A stretch of DNA of 64,000 nt from Bemisia tabaci (taxonomy: Eukaryota > Arthropoda > Insecta > Hemiptera > Aleyrodidae): NCBI RefSeq assembly GCF_918797505.1, contig NC_092796.1:33800098-33864097 (forward strand), written 5' to 3'. Every line of letters starts with the position of its first letter. Position 1 is the first letter of the stretch. The notes beneath the pieces were generated by a model, which ran no database searches, was not told where the DNA came from, and worked only from the letters and a program-made list of their open reading frames with translations. This document shows, in pieces, positions 36,309 to 48,600 of this stretch. The translations under genes and the position numbers were made by a program.

Positions 36309-36956
36309 AACCGCACAACTCGTCGGTCATTAGGCATCATTGGGTGAATCTGAGCGTTGACTTCCAAAAATGACTTTTAGACTAACATGGGTCATTTTAA
36401 CGCTATTTGGAAGATAGGAGTGCATGGGTCTCTAAAATGTACTGTATCTGTATGGTGAAGCTACTCAAAGCTGTAATAAATATGTGCTCAGATACAACAG
36501 TTTAAATATATAAAATAGTTCAGAACATAACAACTGCTTATGAGTTAACTCACCACAACATCATGGTAATTTGAGAGTGAGAATGTTGGAAGATTTGTTT
36601 TCTTACCTGAAACAGAAAAAAACAAAAAGCAAGAAGTCAAATTGGAAATTATAGGGGAAACGAAAAGTTTCAATGATATTTAGTGATCATTTTCGAAAAT
36701 AGTGAGTTATACATTTCAAGCAAACTAAAATTCAACACGGTGCGTTTTAAAGTGAATAGCAAGTGCCCAATGAAGAGTCAGTGCACGCTTTTGTTTTTTT
36801 CGGAAAATTAACTTCGATGTTAATATACATTTTAGTGATGCAGTACACGATTTAGTTCAGTCAAGTTTTTAAGGGATTCGATTCAAGGTTTTTGGGATGA
36901 TTAGCCGGAGTTCGCCTTCAATTTAGCCGGATCGGCAACAAATCAACACAGACAAA

Positions 36957-37152
36957 AATAGATGGTGCTGACGACAGAACCTCCTGCTCACAGGGCTCCT
37001 GCAGTTTCTTTTTTACACTTACAGAATTTTTCTGTTTTGAGAACAGAACTTCGGTAGGGGGAACAGAGTACTCTGACCTCATAACGGAAGCTTCTGTGAC
37101 TGTTACAAAAGAAAAGCAGGAGTCCTGTGAACAGAAGTATTTTTTTCAGTGA
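36957..37152. repeat. ~200-bp dispersed repeat (ACAGAACTTCGG), copy 2
   Basis: In the same orientation as the copy at 32936 and about 80 percent alike by eye. A CATA microsatellite follows at 37186-37210. Confidence 0.7.
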
Positions 37153-37529
37153 ACCGGGAAAAATCTGCTAAGAATCTTACGTCACTACATACATACATAC
37201 ACACACATACGCGTCTATACATACTTTCACATTATATCACGACGACCGATTCTCCAAATTCGACAATCGATGCTGAATATTTGGCTCATCGATTTTCGAT
37301 CGTTCCCATGTAAACAGTAAAGTACGAGGGTCATCCAAAAAGTAAGGTTCCCCACCTTGTATCTTCCGAACGAAAAGAAATAAATCAAATCGGTAAAAAC
37401 GTACATATTAGGCATACTCTAAGCTTTAAAACAAGCTCAAGTTTTTGAAAATTGGTTGAGGACTTCGCAAGAAAACTCAATTTTACTGAGACGACCTCCC
37501 GTCGACGCGCGGAAAAACGTCGTACGAAA

Positions 37530-37806
37530 AATGTCGTAAGAGCATTTGCATGTTGTCAAATATCCTTTAATATTACATTTATTTTTTAGGGAGGTAATGG
37601 ACAATTTTCCTTGAAATTTCCATAAAATATACTTAAGATTAAACGTAACAAAACCACCTGTTACTTAAGATCAAATTGCAGATAAAAAAGTCTTGCATAC
37701 ATTTAAACAAAAGTACTCATAAGTTTCCTAAAAAATTCGTGTCAGTCAAAGGAATTTTGGCAACTTGTGAAAGCTCATATCATGCATTTTTTCTTAGCAT
37801 GGCAGA
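37530..37806. mobile_element. 253-bp MITE family, old diverged copy
   Basis: Subterminal GTTGTCAAATATCCTTTAAT at the left and TTTTCTTAGCATGGCAG at the right match the family. The left tip is unrecognisable. Confidence 0.55.
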
Positions 37807-37942
37807 ATATACGAGGAGATACGGAGAGATTATAAGTTTATTCACATTGGAATTGAACAAATACATATGTTCATTTGATGGCAAGTCACTAATTTCAATT
37901 TTGATAACGTAGGTCATGCCGCAGACTGGCAGATTAATTTTT

Positions 37943-39975
37943 GGTTCAGTGCATCGGTATGATATCATACATATCCTCTGAGTGAGTTTATTCCCATCTT
38001 GTTGATAAAACCGGTATTCATTAAACGTAACTTCAGTATTGCATACCATTAAACTTTTCTTAAAAGAGATTCTTTTAGTTTGGTTAATTTTTTGAAGAGC
38101 CTAATTTTTTACTCAATTCATTGAGTCCTACTTTTGTCTCTCGAAATTTCCAATTGTTTATTTTTGGGTGCAACTTATTCTTGAAAATTTTGGCAGTTTG
38201 TTAGTGAACCGACGGATCTTATTGAGTCACTACTGTACTTTTTGGCGCATTTTTGAAATATTAAAACAAATTAATTTATGAAAGATACGATGGTCGTTGA
38301 AAATAAATCTAAATAGTTGTGTGCAAAAAAATATGACGAAATTATTACTGAGACTTCACGACTTAAAATTGTTGAGTCCGTTCTATAATCGACAAAAAGA
38401 TACTTTGTCAAGCACGCGTAACTATGACATTGGTTTGTGGTCTAGACACCTAAGGTCTTAAAAGATTATGATTTCTCATATTTTTAATTAATTAATGCTC
38501 AAACACAAATATTCGCAATTTCCAACGATAATCATCGTACCATTACCGTCTAAAGTGTCTCACGTATTTGAAAAAATTAGAATACTAACTAAACTGACAA
38601 CACTAATATTCCCGTTATCACGAAATCACTCGTGTGAATAGTGTTAAATTATTTTCGCAAACTTGAATCGATTTCGTTCGAGCTGCTAATAGTATTTTTT
38701 TGAAGTTGGGCGCAAGAAGTTTGATCAAGAAAAATAATGTATTTGTGTGTGCAAATATTTTAAATAAACTATAATGGTGGTAAGTATATTAATTAATTGT
38801 CTTGAAATAATCATTGAATTGTTTTTTAAATATTTCAAACGGCTAGTTGACTAAAAAGTCTAAGAAAGCACGATTTCCTTTTCATGATTAACGTTATGTC
38901 ATAGCACATTAAACGCCAAGAACGAATATGTGCCTCGATTATTTAAATTTTTAATGATTGATCTTCAGCTGAATTAACTATCCGATGGATTGTACCGATA
39001 ACAATTGGGACGGTGGTGACTCACTGCTTGCCCAAAGATTTCAAAAGAAAGAAGAAAATTACACCTGTTACATGCATTTTTTACATTTTAGCAAATATAA
39101 TTTATAAAAGGTGTTCAGTATGTAAATTGCATTGAAAACAGAAAGAGAGAGAGACAGAAATACGTAGAGAGAGCGGATGGAGGTGGCGCAGCGCGCTGCG
39201 CGGCCTAAACACGGGCCGACTCATGCGCTGGAGAATCGCTTGCGATCAGCTGAGCGGAGAGCCACTGCTCGGCGGCGGAATCAAGGCGGGCGGGTAGGGC
39301 GGTACGTTCCGAGTCCGAGCCCTTCGCTGCGCGATCGCAGCTCGCTTCTCTTGGCCATGTCTTGGCCCGTCACCGCACCGCAGCGCGCTGCTTCTGCCTC
39401 CGATGCGCTATCTTGCTCCCTCTTTCCGTCGCGGTTGTAGCTGCTCCTTCGGAGCAAATGCCCTTAAATTCTATAAAATTTCGCTCACTTGATCTAATTA
39501 GTGATGAATTAGAAAATTCTCAAACATGTTTAAAATGCAGAAAATTCTAATTTTCTAACTTATTTTTCTAATTTCTAATTTTAAACTCAAAAAATTCTAA
39601 ATAATGTAGAATAAAGACTACAATATCTCAAATAAGTGGCAAAATTAGGAGTTAAGAGCATGGAGCCGTCCTCTAATGCTCAATAACATTCTTCACCCTA
39701 ACTGCTTCAATGTTGCCTGTTTTCTTTTCATGGTTTATTTTTACAGTAAAAAACTTCAGGATACAGTCTACCTCAAACCTCGAACACTTTCGTGTGCACA
39801 TTCTTCGTTATCTATGTATAAAATACTCAAGCGGCTTTCATGTGTTCTTAGTTTTTTAGTTCGAAAAATATAACACAAAGGGAATTGGATAACGTGGAAA
39901 CAGTTCAAATGTTTTTTTTTTTTTTTTTTTACTAAAAAAGTTCATTTATAACTTGTTTTATTCCAGAAGAAAGTA
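37943..39975 (+). promoter_or_regulatory. Putative 5' region of the A-prime cassette, duplicated upstream of UGT-A
   Basis: Three short colinear anchors match the UGT-A flank: 37943-38043 with 45082-45172, 38087-38110 with 45213-45237, and about 38718-38765 with about 45427-45471. The flank was therefore copied along with exons 1-2. It contains a possible first exon ending ATG-GTG before GTAAGT at 38780; splicing that to 39967 keeps frame with exon 1. A GC-rich block (39165-39450) with GA repeats just before it is absent from the UGT-A side. A T-run (39911-39930) and TTCCAG precede exon 1. No TATA box or initiator was confidently placed. Confidence 0.4.
39165..39450. other. GC-rich island upstream of A-prime exon 1
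   Basis: Begins after a GA-repeat and includes GCGCAGCGCGCTGCGCGGCC-like self-complementary sequence. About 0.55 kb before A-prime exon 1; may be its promoter or 5' UTR, or an inserted repeat, since UGT-A lacks it. Confidence 0.35.
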
Positions 39976-40481
39976 ATGGATGTAGGCAAGTTTATGCTCG
40001 TTGCAATATTCTGTGTGGTTGATGCTGCAGATATTCTAATCATTAGCGCAGTTTTGTCCCACAGCCACGCTTTGTATACCAATGTCTTGACTGAGGCACT
40101 AGCCGCTAGAGGACACAAGGTAAATAATATTTTTTATACTTAGAGATTGCTCTCGGACAATTTGTGGAAATTGGAAGTCCTAACGCAGGCTGTAAAAACA
40201 TTACTTGCATCATTTAAAGCATTTAAGCTCAAAGTATTCTTGATAGGTTCTTGGCGAAAAATATTCCCAATCACTTCCTTTCGGCTAAGGGGGGGGGGGG
40301 GGGGGGAGTATCACAATACGGCCTTCTCCCTTAGCACGGCGGCATAGCTCCCTATACATTCACAGTATGAACCATAACCATTTGGACCGCAATAAAGGAG
40401 CAGTTTGAGGAGCGGCCTTAAATCATTGTGGTCAACATTTTCGAGGGATGTTGAGCATAAAAAGAATCCTATATGATGTAG

Positions 40482-40535
<54 letters not shown>

Positions 40536-40794
40536 GATATTCTTACATCATTCTTTTCTTGTTCCATAAACATCAAGCTCGTGGTATTGTCTGCGGATGA
40601 GCTAACGAGCAGCTCTAAAATAACTTCCATCTATTTAGAGGGAGGTTATGATGCCATTGGAAAATCAATCCCTGGTTTCCAGGATACTTTGGAGAACTTC
40701 AAGTACTTATCCTCCTCCACCGAATCGTTCATCGGCAACACAAACTGGATTTTGAAATTCAACGTCGAAAGCTGCAGAAGTCTTTTATACTCAG
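39976..40794 (+). CDS. UGT exon 1-2 cassette (A-prime): alternative first exons or truncated duplicate
   Basis: Exon 1 is 39976-40119 (48 codons, phase 0 donor GTAAAT) and exon 2 is 40578-40794 (72 codons plus one base, donor GTGAGG). They encode the N-terminal acceptor-binding half of a UGT: hydrophobic leader, then SHSHALYT with the catalytic His before RGHK, then LVVLSADEL. They match UGT-A exon 1 at about 35 of 42 residues and exon 2 at about 51 of 69, with only whole-codon gaps. I find no exon 3-7 homologue from 40795 to 45590. The exon 2 donor is phase 1, exactly what UGT-A exon 3 (48244) accepts, so splicing across would give a 521-residue enzyme. The acceptor TTCCAG at 39961-39966 implies a further 5' exon. 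Intact frames argue against an old pseudogene. Two readings remain: a variable-first-exon locus, or a duplicate that lost its 3' half. Confidence 0.8.
40150..40346. mobile_element. 253-bp MITE family remnant in A-prime intron 1
   Basis: The right end CGGCCTTCTCCCTTAGCACGGCGG is recognisable as two pieces around 40319-40346, preceded by a G-run (40290-40306). The rest is decayed. Confidence 0.4.
40491..40533. repeat. 43-base T homopolymer in A-prime intron 1
   Basis: An unbroken T-run 44 bases before the exon 2 acceptor. It may act as an over-long polypyrimidine tract and is a likely sequencing-error spot. Other runs: 19348-19376 (A), 10486-10521 (A), 28530-28550 (CT repeat). Confidence 0.8.
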
Positions 40795-42165
40795 GTGAGG
40801 TTTCCCTTTGCTTTGTTCCACTTCACTCTTCTCTTTTTTGAGAGAAAACAAAGAAGAGCTAGATCTTTGCGGGAAAAAGAGAGACTCTAGTGGTGACCAA
40901 ATTCCAAATGACACATGATCTCCGGGAATAAATTATTTGTGTAAATTAAACGGAGAAAATGTTATTGAAGTTAGGAAGATCACCTCACCGCAAAGGAAAT
41001 GGCATGGCAAAAAACAAGGCACCCTGATAAGAGGACCTTTGTCGTTGCTTATCAAAGTATCATCCCGTATTCCAATTGAACGCTCTCAATAATGTACCGT
41101 GTACGAGAACCGCGAGAATGCTATGCTAGAACCCCTTCAATTTTTACAACAGCAATGCGCACATCCGTTGAGCATGTATAATTGCATCTTAGCGTTGGCC
41201 TAGGTAGAGGCTTTATTCTGTTTTATTCAGGGTAATACTTCATTTCCCTCCCTCTACATACTTTTTACCTATAGAGTCATTAATGGCTTTTGAAACAAAC
41301 AAAAAATGACTAAACAGACCTGATCAGTGTCTCATTTTTTTTAACGCTTTCCTGCTTCGCACGAAAAAAAAATAAAAAAAAACAAAACAAATCACCTTTG
41401 AAAATTTTCCAGAAATTGAAATTTATGGTTTAAGTGCGGACCGATAAAAACTTGAATTTAAAACTGTATATCTCCTCCAAAAGATGTGGGAACCTGGAGG
41501 ATCTAAAAGTGATCACAGATTGCTCAGTAAGAATGCCTCTGCAAACGAGAGAAAGTAAATAAACTTAACTTCAAGTTAATTTTTTTCAAAAATATATCAA
41601 GAAAAATGTTAAAAAAATGCTTAAACTAACTCGCACGTAAAAATATTAAATTGCGTATAATAGATTAAGAATAATGTTTACTATTTTTACGTGCAAGTGA
41701 GTTTAAAAATGTTATTGATCATATATCTTGTGCGGGTCTCCAAACGAATCTTGACTAGAGATGTGTAGGATGTAAGCATAATGTCAGCGTAATGCACCGG
41801 AATCCATGCTGTGGCTCCATTTCATTTTATCTGTTAAATAAATCTTTTTGTAAAATGGCAGAATCTTAATAGTTATAGCTTTATATTTCTACTCCGCATT
41901 TTATCCATCGATATGTCTATGAACTGCCAAAAAATGCATTTCTCCTCTCGTCTATGGTTTCCACACTTATCATAGGTGTCTCAATGCCTGACATGAGTAG
42001 GTACCGGAGTACCCTCGCCCTGTAGAACTCTTCGATTACCCCACCCCCCCCAAAAAAAAAAAAAAGAACGTGGCACGACTTACAATTCGAGCAACAGTCA
42101 TTTACACCTGCCCTTAGAAATATGCAATCGTAGTTCGAACAATCTGATTTCTGGATATTCAACAC

Positions 42166-42331
42166 CAGTGGCGAAGCATTAATTATCGATTATCGATAGT
42201 TCCCCATTTGAGGTAACAGTAAAGAATCGATTATAAAAGTGTTCGTTACGAACCTTATCCGATTATCGATCCTTTTCCACAGGATTAAAAGGCAAATGAA
42301 TCGATACATCGTAAAGCACGCCACGCCACTG
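42166..42331. mobile_element. hAT-type MITE, copy 4
   Basis: 166 bp from CAGTGGCG to CGCCACTG, with a perfect 8-bp target duplication TTCAACAC on both sides. It lies between the A-prime cassette and UGT-A. Confidence 0.87.
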
Positions 42332-42432
42332 TTCAACACCCTATATTTTCCACGACTCTTTACGAGCTTTCATATCACCGGATAGTGTTTACATTTCAAA
42401 AATAATGTCCAGGGATCCGATTCTCGGCTTAA

Positions 42433-44922
42433 CCCTTTGAGGGCCGCGCTATAGGAATACGGCCGCCGATAGTGGCGCTCTCTGTCAAGGATAAGATAAA
42501 GATGTAGTTCATATCCTTGCCGACAGAGTGCATATGCTGTATGCTTAATTTCATTGAAAAACAACGTCGCGACTGCTAAAGGAACAGCCCTTGGCTGTTA
42601 AAAAACGGCACAGCATCCTGGCTATTAAAATAACATTACCTTTGTCTGTTATTATAACAGGCGCTTTGCTGTCACATTGACAGTAAATGAGTGTAACAAC
42701 GACAGCAAAATCTGCTCAACCTACATCAAATAGTCTGTTACACTGGCAGCGCAGCTGCTGGCGTAAACGCCGGTTCCCCATCAGATTGACGTTCACGCTG
42801 CCTTCGATTTAACAGCGGCCGCTGCTGTCGAAATAGCAGTGTCGCTGTTCTCATGACAGCCAGTTCGTTCTTGAATTTAAATCCACACTGCTGTCGATGT
42901 AGCAGCGCTGCTGCTCATGTAAAAGCAAATTCGCTTTTGAATTTTCATTCACACTGCTGTTAATGTAGCAGATACAATACCACGCAACTGTAAAAAATCA
43001 TGGTCATACTTACATGCTTATGTAAATAGCTGATAACTGCTTAACTGGTTTCAAGTAAATGATACAAAAACCGTAGATAATATTCTGGTCAAAGTAACAT
43101 TTACAGACTAAATCAGTTTCACAATGAGTTGATTTCACAAAAATTTTAACAGTTTAAATGCACAAAAACACTTCACAAAGTATTTATCTTTGCAGTTCTC
43201 GGTGGGGCAGAATTGATCATGGCCTAGGGGTCGTCAACAAATTATGTGAGGCACAGTTTAAACCCTCCCTCTCCACCGGTTATTTTCTTTTTTCCAAAAA
43301 ACCCAACTTATCACTCGCGGCCTGGTCAGATATCGCACATACCTACACTGTATTACACATTGAAACACTTGACGTCATTAAGACAATGTCACGTTGGCGT
43401 CATTAATAAAAAACAACGTAAGGACCAAACAGCCAATTTTGCTTATGAGTTAAAAACACGAAAAATGTATTATAAAAGGTTTCAAAAAATTCTACCAAGA
43501 TTAGGATTTGCTAAACTATCACTTCATTTCATTTCAAAACAGCCTAGATTTCTTTAAACTTAAAAAAGGAAAAAATCACACAATGGAATTAGGATTCTGC
43601 AAAAAAAAACCATCGGAAAGTATAGAAGATAGGGCTGATAGTATAATCTACGGGAAACGAAATCAAAACCGTGCTTGCATATAAATATGTAAGGCACACT
43701 AAAAAATAATAATTGTATGCACTGAACGCAACTCTAATTGAGTCGAGAGTGCGTGTAATGTCAATGGTAAAGATGAAAACAAAAAACACAAATATACGGC
43801 AGAAGAAATTCCGAGTTGAACGAATTCATGATGATGCCTCAAAAAATGGCGTCTGCCCGCAACTGATTCCAGTGTGCCCAAATTTGCTTATATCGTAAGA
43901 GTTACTTTCCTATGGAGCTACTAATTTTGCAGATCGCGCACTGAGTATCAAAACTAATCACTTTCTTTGCCAAAATTCACTCGCAAACACAATTTGAGCA
44001 CGATTTCGAAACGCAAGCGCAAGACTTCTCTGACTCAAAACCACTAACTGATGAGCAAACGAAATCCCTTAAAACAGTGACATGGCCGCCTCAGCGAACA
44101 GACTGGAGGACTGGAATGCGCGAACAACGCCGAAGGAAGGAAACAGCCGAACACCGGGCCCGGGCGGTTACAGTTCTGAGAATTTCCCTGACCGGGCCCA
44201 TTGTCAGGTTGGCGCGCAAGCGCAACCCTCGAGAAGGAGGGTGGACAGTGGCGGCTGGAGGGTAAGGAGATGTTTTCTGCGTCACCGCTCGTAACGGGGG
44301 TGGGGCGATCGACGACTGTATATAACTGCGCATGCGCTCTGCGCCGATCGCGCGGGACTGGCCGGGATGGGATGCTCCGTGCAACGGTCAGCATTTTACA
44401 GTCAACCCGCTGTTAAATTGTCCGCTGCTATTTCAACACCCTCGCTGTTGCTTTAGCAGATTATTTCTGCGAATTTAACGGCCTTCAAAACATTAGACCA
44501 ACACCTGCCCGAATGTAAATTTAATATCCAAACGAATGTCAAAATAACGGGTGGACTGTAAAATGAAAAGCCAATGACAGTCATTCCAAGAGCTTCAGGA
44601 ACTGTTGATTTAATGAACCGCACCTGACGTTAACTCAACAGTCGTGCGATGATGGAATAACATACAGAATGTTATTTCAAAAGCATCAATAAGATGTTGA
44701 GCTAACAGATTTGCATACTTTTGTTTCAACATACTTAAAATGTTCAATTAGCAGTCACGACAAGTAAAAGAACAGAGAAACGTCAAACAAATTTAACATT
44801 CAATGTGACTGGGAGCTAGAGCGGGAAATACGAACGCGAGGCGCAGCACGAGAATACTCGGGCGTGGTCTGTGACGTTGGCTTGCCGCAACCCGAGTATT
44901 CTCGGGCGTGGTACTCAAAGGG
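42433..44922. mobile_element. 2.5-kb piggyBac-like non-autonomous element rich in GCTGT/ACAGC repeats
   Basis: The left end TTAA-CCCTTTGAGGGCCGCG faces the right end GCGTGGTACTCAAAGGG. The right target site is ATTA rather than TTAA, so one side has decayed. Inside, 42550-42980 and 44390-44760 are dense in ACAGC, GCTGTT and GCAGC motifs in both orientations, and 44080-44370 is a GC-rich island. No transposase frame is seen. It lies between the two UGT first-exon cassettes. Medium confidence in the ends, low in the superfamily. Confidence 0.5.
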
Positions 44923-44999
44923 ATTACTGAATAAAAAGCCACAAGAATCGAACCAAAGAAAGTTTAATCGGTCATCGGCTCAGGCGTGCCCCCAAGACG

Positions 45000-45619
45000 T
45001 AAAATATTAAAGTGCGTGTGCTTCTTTCCTAATTTTAAAATGTTGATGAGTGCGTAATTATCTGACATACGGATCACTTCAGGTTCGGTGCACAGATGCA
45101 TCACACATGCATTCTGAAAGAGTTTATTGCCATCATGTTTGAACTGGGACTAAACGTAACTCAGGTATTGCACATATCATTTCACATAGGTCCTTGTCTC
45201 ATGAGTTCAATACTTTTTTGAAGAATCTTAATTTTTAACTTGATTTGTTCAAATTGCATTTTTCTCCGGAGCTTTTCAATCGGTCATTTTCTCACATAAT
45301 GCATTCGTAAAAATTCCATCATTTCGCACTCATATTTCGATTGCCTTTGCAAACTTTCCTAAAGCAATTTTCTTTGCGCTTCTGACAGTTTTTTTTCTGT
45401 TCTTCTTTTTAATGGGTGTGAAAATGTTGATCATTTCGAAAATCATTATGCTATGTGTGTAAAAATTGTTAGAGACTATAGTAGAGACAAATACACACAA
45501 TATTACTTATCAGTGAATTTTTCATTTAAAGGTTCATTTTTCTTAAATTTTCGACAGTCTTTGAACACTCCTCGTAAATTATTATATTCCAGAGGAATGC
45601 AATTGCCTGTTTCAAGTTC
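45000..45619 (+). promoter_or_regulatory. Putative 5' region of UGT-A
   Basis: This is the shorter copy of the duplicated UGT 5' flank. It aligns with the A-prime flank in three blocks but lacks about 1.5 kb present there. A splice acceptor (TTCCAG, ending 45592) 27 bases before the chosen ATG indicates an upstream untranslated or partly coding exon that I could not place with confidence. Confidence 0.35.
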
Positions 45620-48600
45620 ATGCTTGTTACAGTGCTTTGCGTAGCAGATGCTGCAGATATTCTGGTCATTAGCACAGTTCTATCCCACAGCCATGCTTTA
45701 TATACAAATGTTCTAACTGAGGCCCTAGCCACTAGAGGACACAAGGTAAACAGTTTCTTTATTGCTTCCAAAATTTCCTTTAAAGACTTTCGGAACTTTC
45801 GATTTAAGGAATAGCGAAGAATATCGCAAGTTTTTGGATACTTATCATCATTCATACATTATTATATCATCATATATTATTTTGGACACCTAACTACAGG
45901 CTGCATCGAAGCTTTGCATAATATAGAGCATCAGAGTCCGAAGAATCTTTAAATAACGCATTTAAATACCGCTACCAACATGTTTAAAAAAAATGATACA
46001 AAACTCTTGAAAATTGACACCTGCTTTAAAATGTTGCATTAAAGACCTCCTAAACCTCCCACATTCACAATATACCACAGGTGCGCTGTAAATTACCTGT
46101 TTGAAAATCGTTACGCGCAATCTGAAGTCGTCCTTGGCTCAATGTTTGGTGGATATTGAGCAAAGAGACACACATAGACTAAAATTTGTCCGAATAAAAA
46201 TTATCACCCTGGTAAAAATTGGCAGTAGAATCTGTGTTCCAAAATACCATAGACTTAAAGCCGGCTGTAAGATTTCCAATAGCTTCTGTAGCCGGCTGTA
46301 CAATTTCTTATAGCCTTTTATAGCCGATGGCGATTAAGCATTAGCCAGACGATAAAGTTTATGCTAAACGTTACTAAATACGTATACTAGGACTTAGTGA
46401 GTTTTTGGACTACCGCTCTCTTTTTGTGCCGTAGTATCTTGATATATTTTGCGAGGAAAGCTCCGTACTGTTGAATGATGCCTGTCATTATTAATATGTT
46501 GGAGCGCCTTCAATTTCTTATGATAATGTGCAATACCTCTGGTGTGAAATAGTTGCTTCATACGCCGTGGCACGCTGCAGCGCGGCGGGCGGGCAGAGAG
46601 CGCAAAACGCGCATTGGCGCCTACAAACCTAACAGTGATACTTCACGCATTGCGCAATGCGTGAAGTATCCCTGTTAGGTTTGTAGGCGCCAGTGCGTCG
46701 CCGCTCCGCTTTGTGTTAGGCTCTAATATTCAATCTCGCGGAGTCAGCGTTTTTCAACTCATGATTCTGAAATGTTTGCACACTCTGTATGGATTATTCT
46801 CATTTTAATTGATGAAAAAAAAATGTGTTTTAAAGGAAAATATAATGTGTGTTTTGTAAACATTAAGGTAGTTCCGTAAAAAACTTAGTGATTTCCAAAG
46901 CACACGAATTTCTACACAATTTCTTATAGCCTTTTATAGCCAATGACGATAAAGTGTAAAGCCCGGCGATAGAAACTACAGCCCGACTGTATCCTTTTTT
47001 ATAGCTTCGTATAGCCCGGCTATATGATTTGCTCCGCCTTCTACAGCCAGCTATATGATTTTCTATAGTTTTCTTTAGTTGGTTATAAGAACTCCTATGG
47101 TGTTTTGAAACGCAGCTCCTATAGCCAACTTTTATCAGGGTTTTGATGACCATTACATGAATCAGTGAGAACAAAAATACACCAAATCGGTAACTCGTAA
47201 ATCCTCAATTTCATTGAAGACAGTCCATTTCCCCGAAGGTCATTTAAGTTGGCGCATCTGTTACAACTTGGACCTTTAGAGTGCGTCCTTAAGTATTTTT
47301 CTTCCGGCACCGAACATATTTTTCTTAGACTAACTTCTTCGCCTACTGCGCAGTTTTCGTGTGTGTCTGATTATTTTCATTTTTCCGAGTTAAAGTGATT
47401 CCGTTCTCTCTGATTCATATATTTGTTCTCATGTTTCAAAAAAAAATCAAGCTTGTCGTATTGTCTGCGGATGAGCTGAGGAGTAGCCCCAACGTAACCT
47501 CCATCTATTTAGAGGGAGGTTATGCTGCTCTGCGAAAAGCACGACCCAGTGATACCTTGGAGGACTTTAAGTATTCTTCCTCCACTGAATCGTTTATTCG
47601 CAGCACGAAATGGATTTTGAAATTTAGCGTCGTGGGCTGCCGTAGTCTTTTATTTTCAGGTGAGAGTTGCCTCCTATTTAATTATCTGTAAAATCTTACG
47701 TCGAAAGGAAAAAGAAAAGAGGAAAAAAGAATACAGATGTTGACAAAAGTGAGGAGCATAATTCAAAGAAAACCTGACGAAATTTGTGCTGGATTCTTGG
47801 TGCATTACGTGAACATAGCCGTCCTCAAATTTGGTGCAAAAAGGAATCAATCGGTTCCTTCAGGGTCCCTCAGCCAAGTAGCATTTCTACATGTATGAAT
47901 GTAGCAGTCGCATCGTCAGTCATCGCAATTCTATTGAAAATATAGTTAAGTTATATAAAAATACTGAAGTACAGTTTCCACTGTAATGTCAGTTTTAGTA
48001 TATTGATTGCGATGTTTCTATATTTTCAATTCAAGACACAAAAATTACTGAAACTTAAGATTTCCTATCTTCGTAGTTTTGGGCGCGAAAGTTATCTGCG
48101 ACGTCTCTGTAAAATAGTTTTCAGTTGGCCTTTACTTCTTACATTAGACACTGGTGAATAATTTAGAAATATTCATGGGATTAAAAATAGCATGTAAATG
48201 AAAAGGAATCACTCAATGACGAAACATCATGTTTTTCTCACAGAGGGAAACAAACAGTTTTATAAGAGGTACAAAAATGCCACATTTGACTTGATTATTG
48301 CTGATGTTGCTGGTCCCGAGTGTTTTCTAAAATATGCTCAAGTTTTTGGAAACCCTCCAATCATTGGTTACACGGCTTTTTTCTCAAGACACGCAATGTT
48401 TTTGAGTGACTCGGAAAACCCAGCGTACATTCCACACTTCATGTCAACACTGACGGACAGTAAGTACCAAATTACATTAGGTTTGAATTTGACCACGTTG
48501 AAACTTTCCACGATAACTTTCGGGTGCTCCTTTTGTTTGGTCGAAGACAAACTAAAAGTTCATCCCAGTAAAGAGCCCCGTTTGTGCAAATTAAGAGAGG

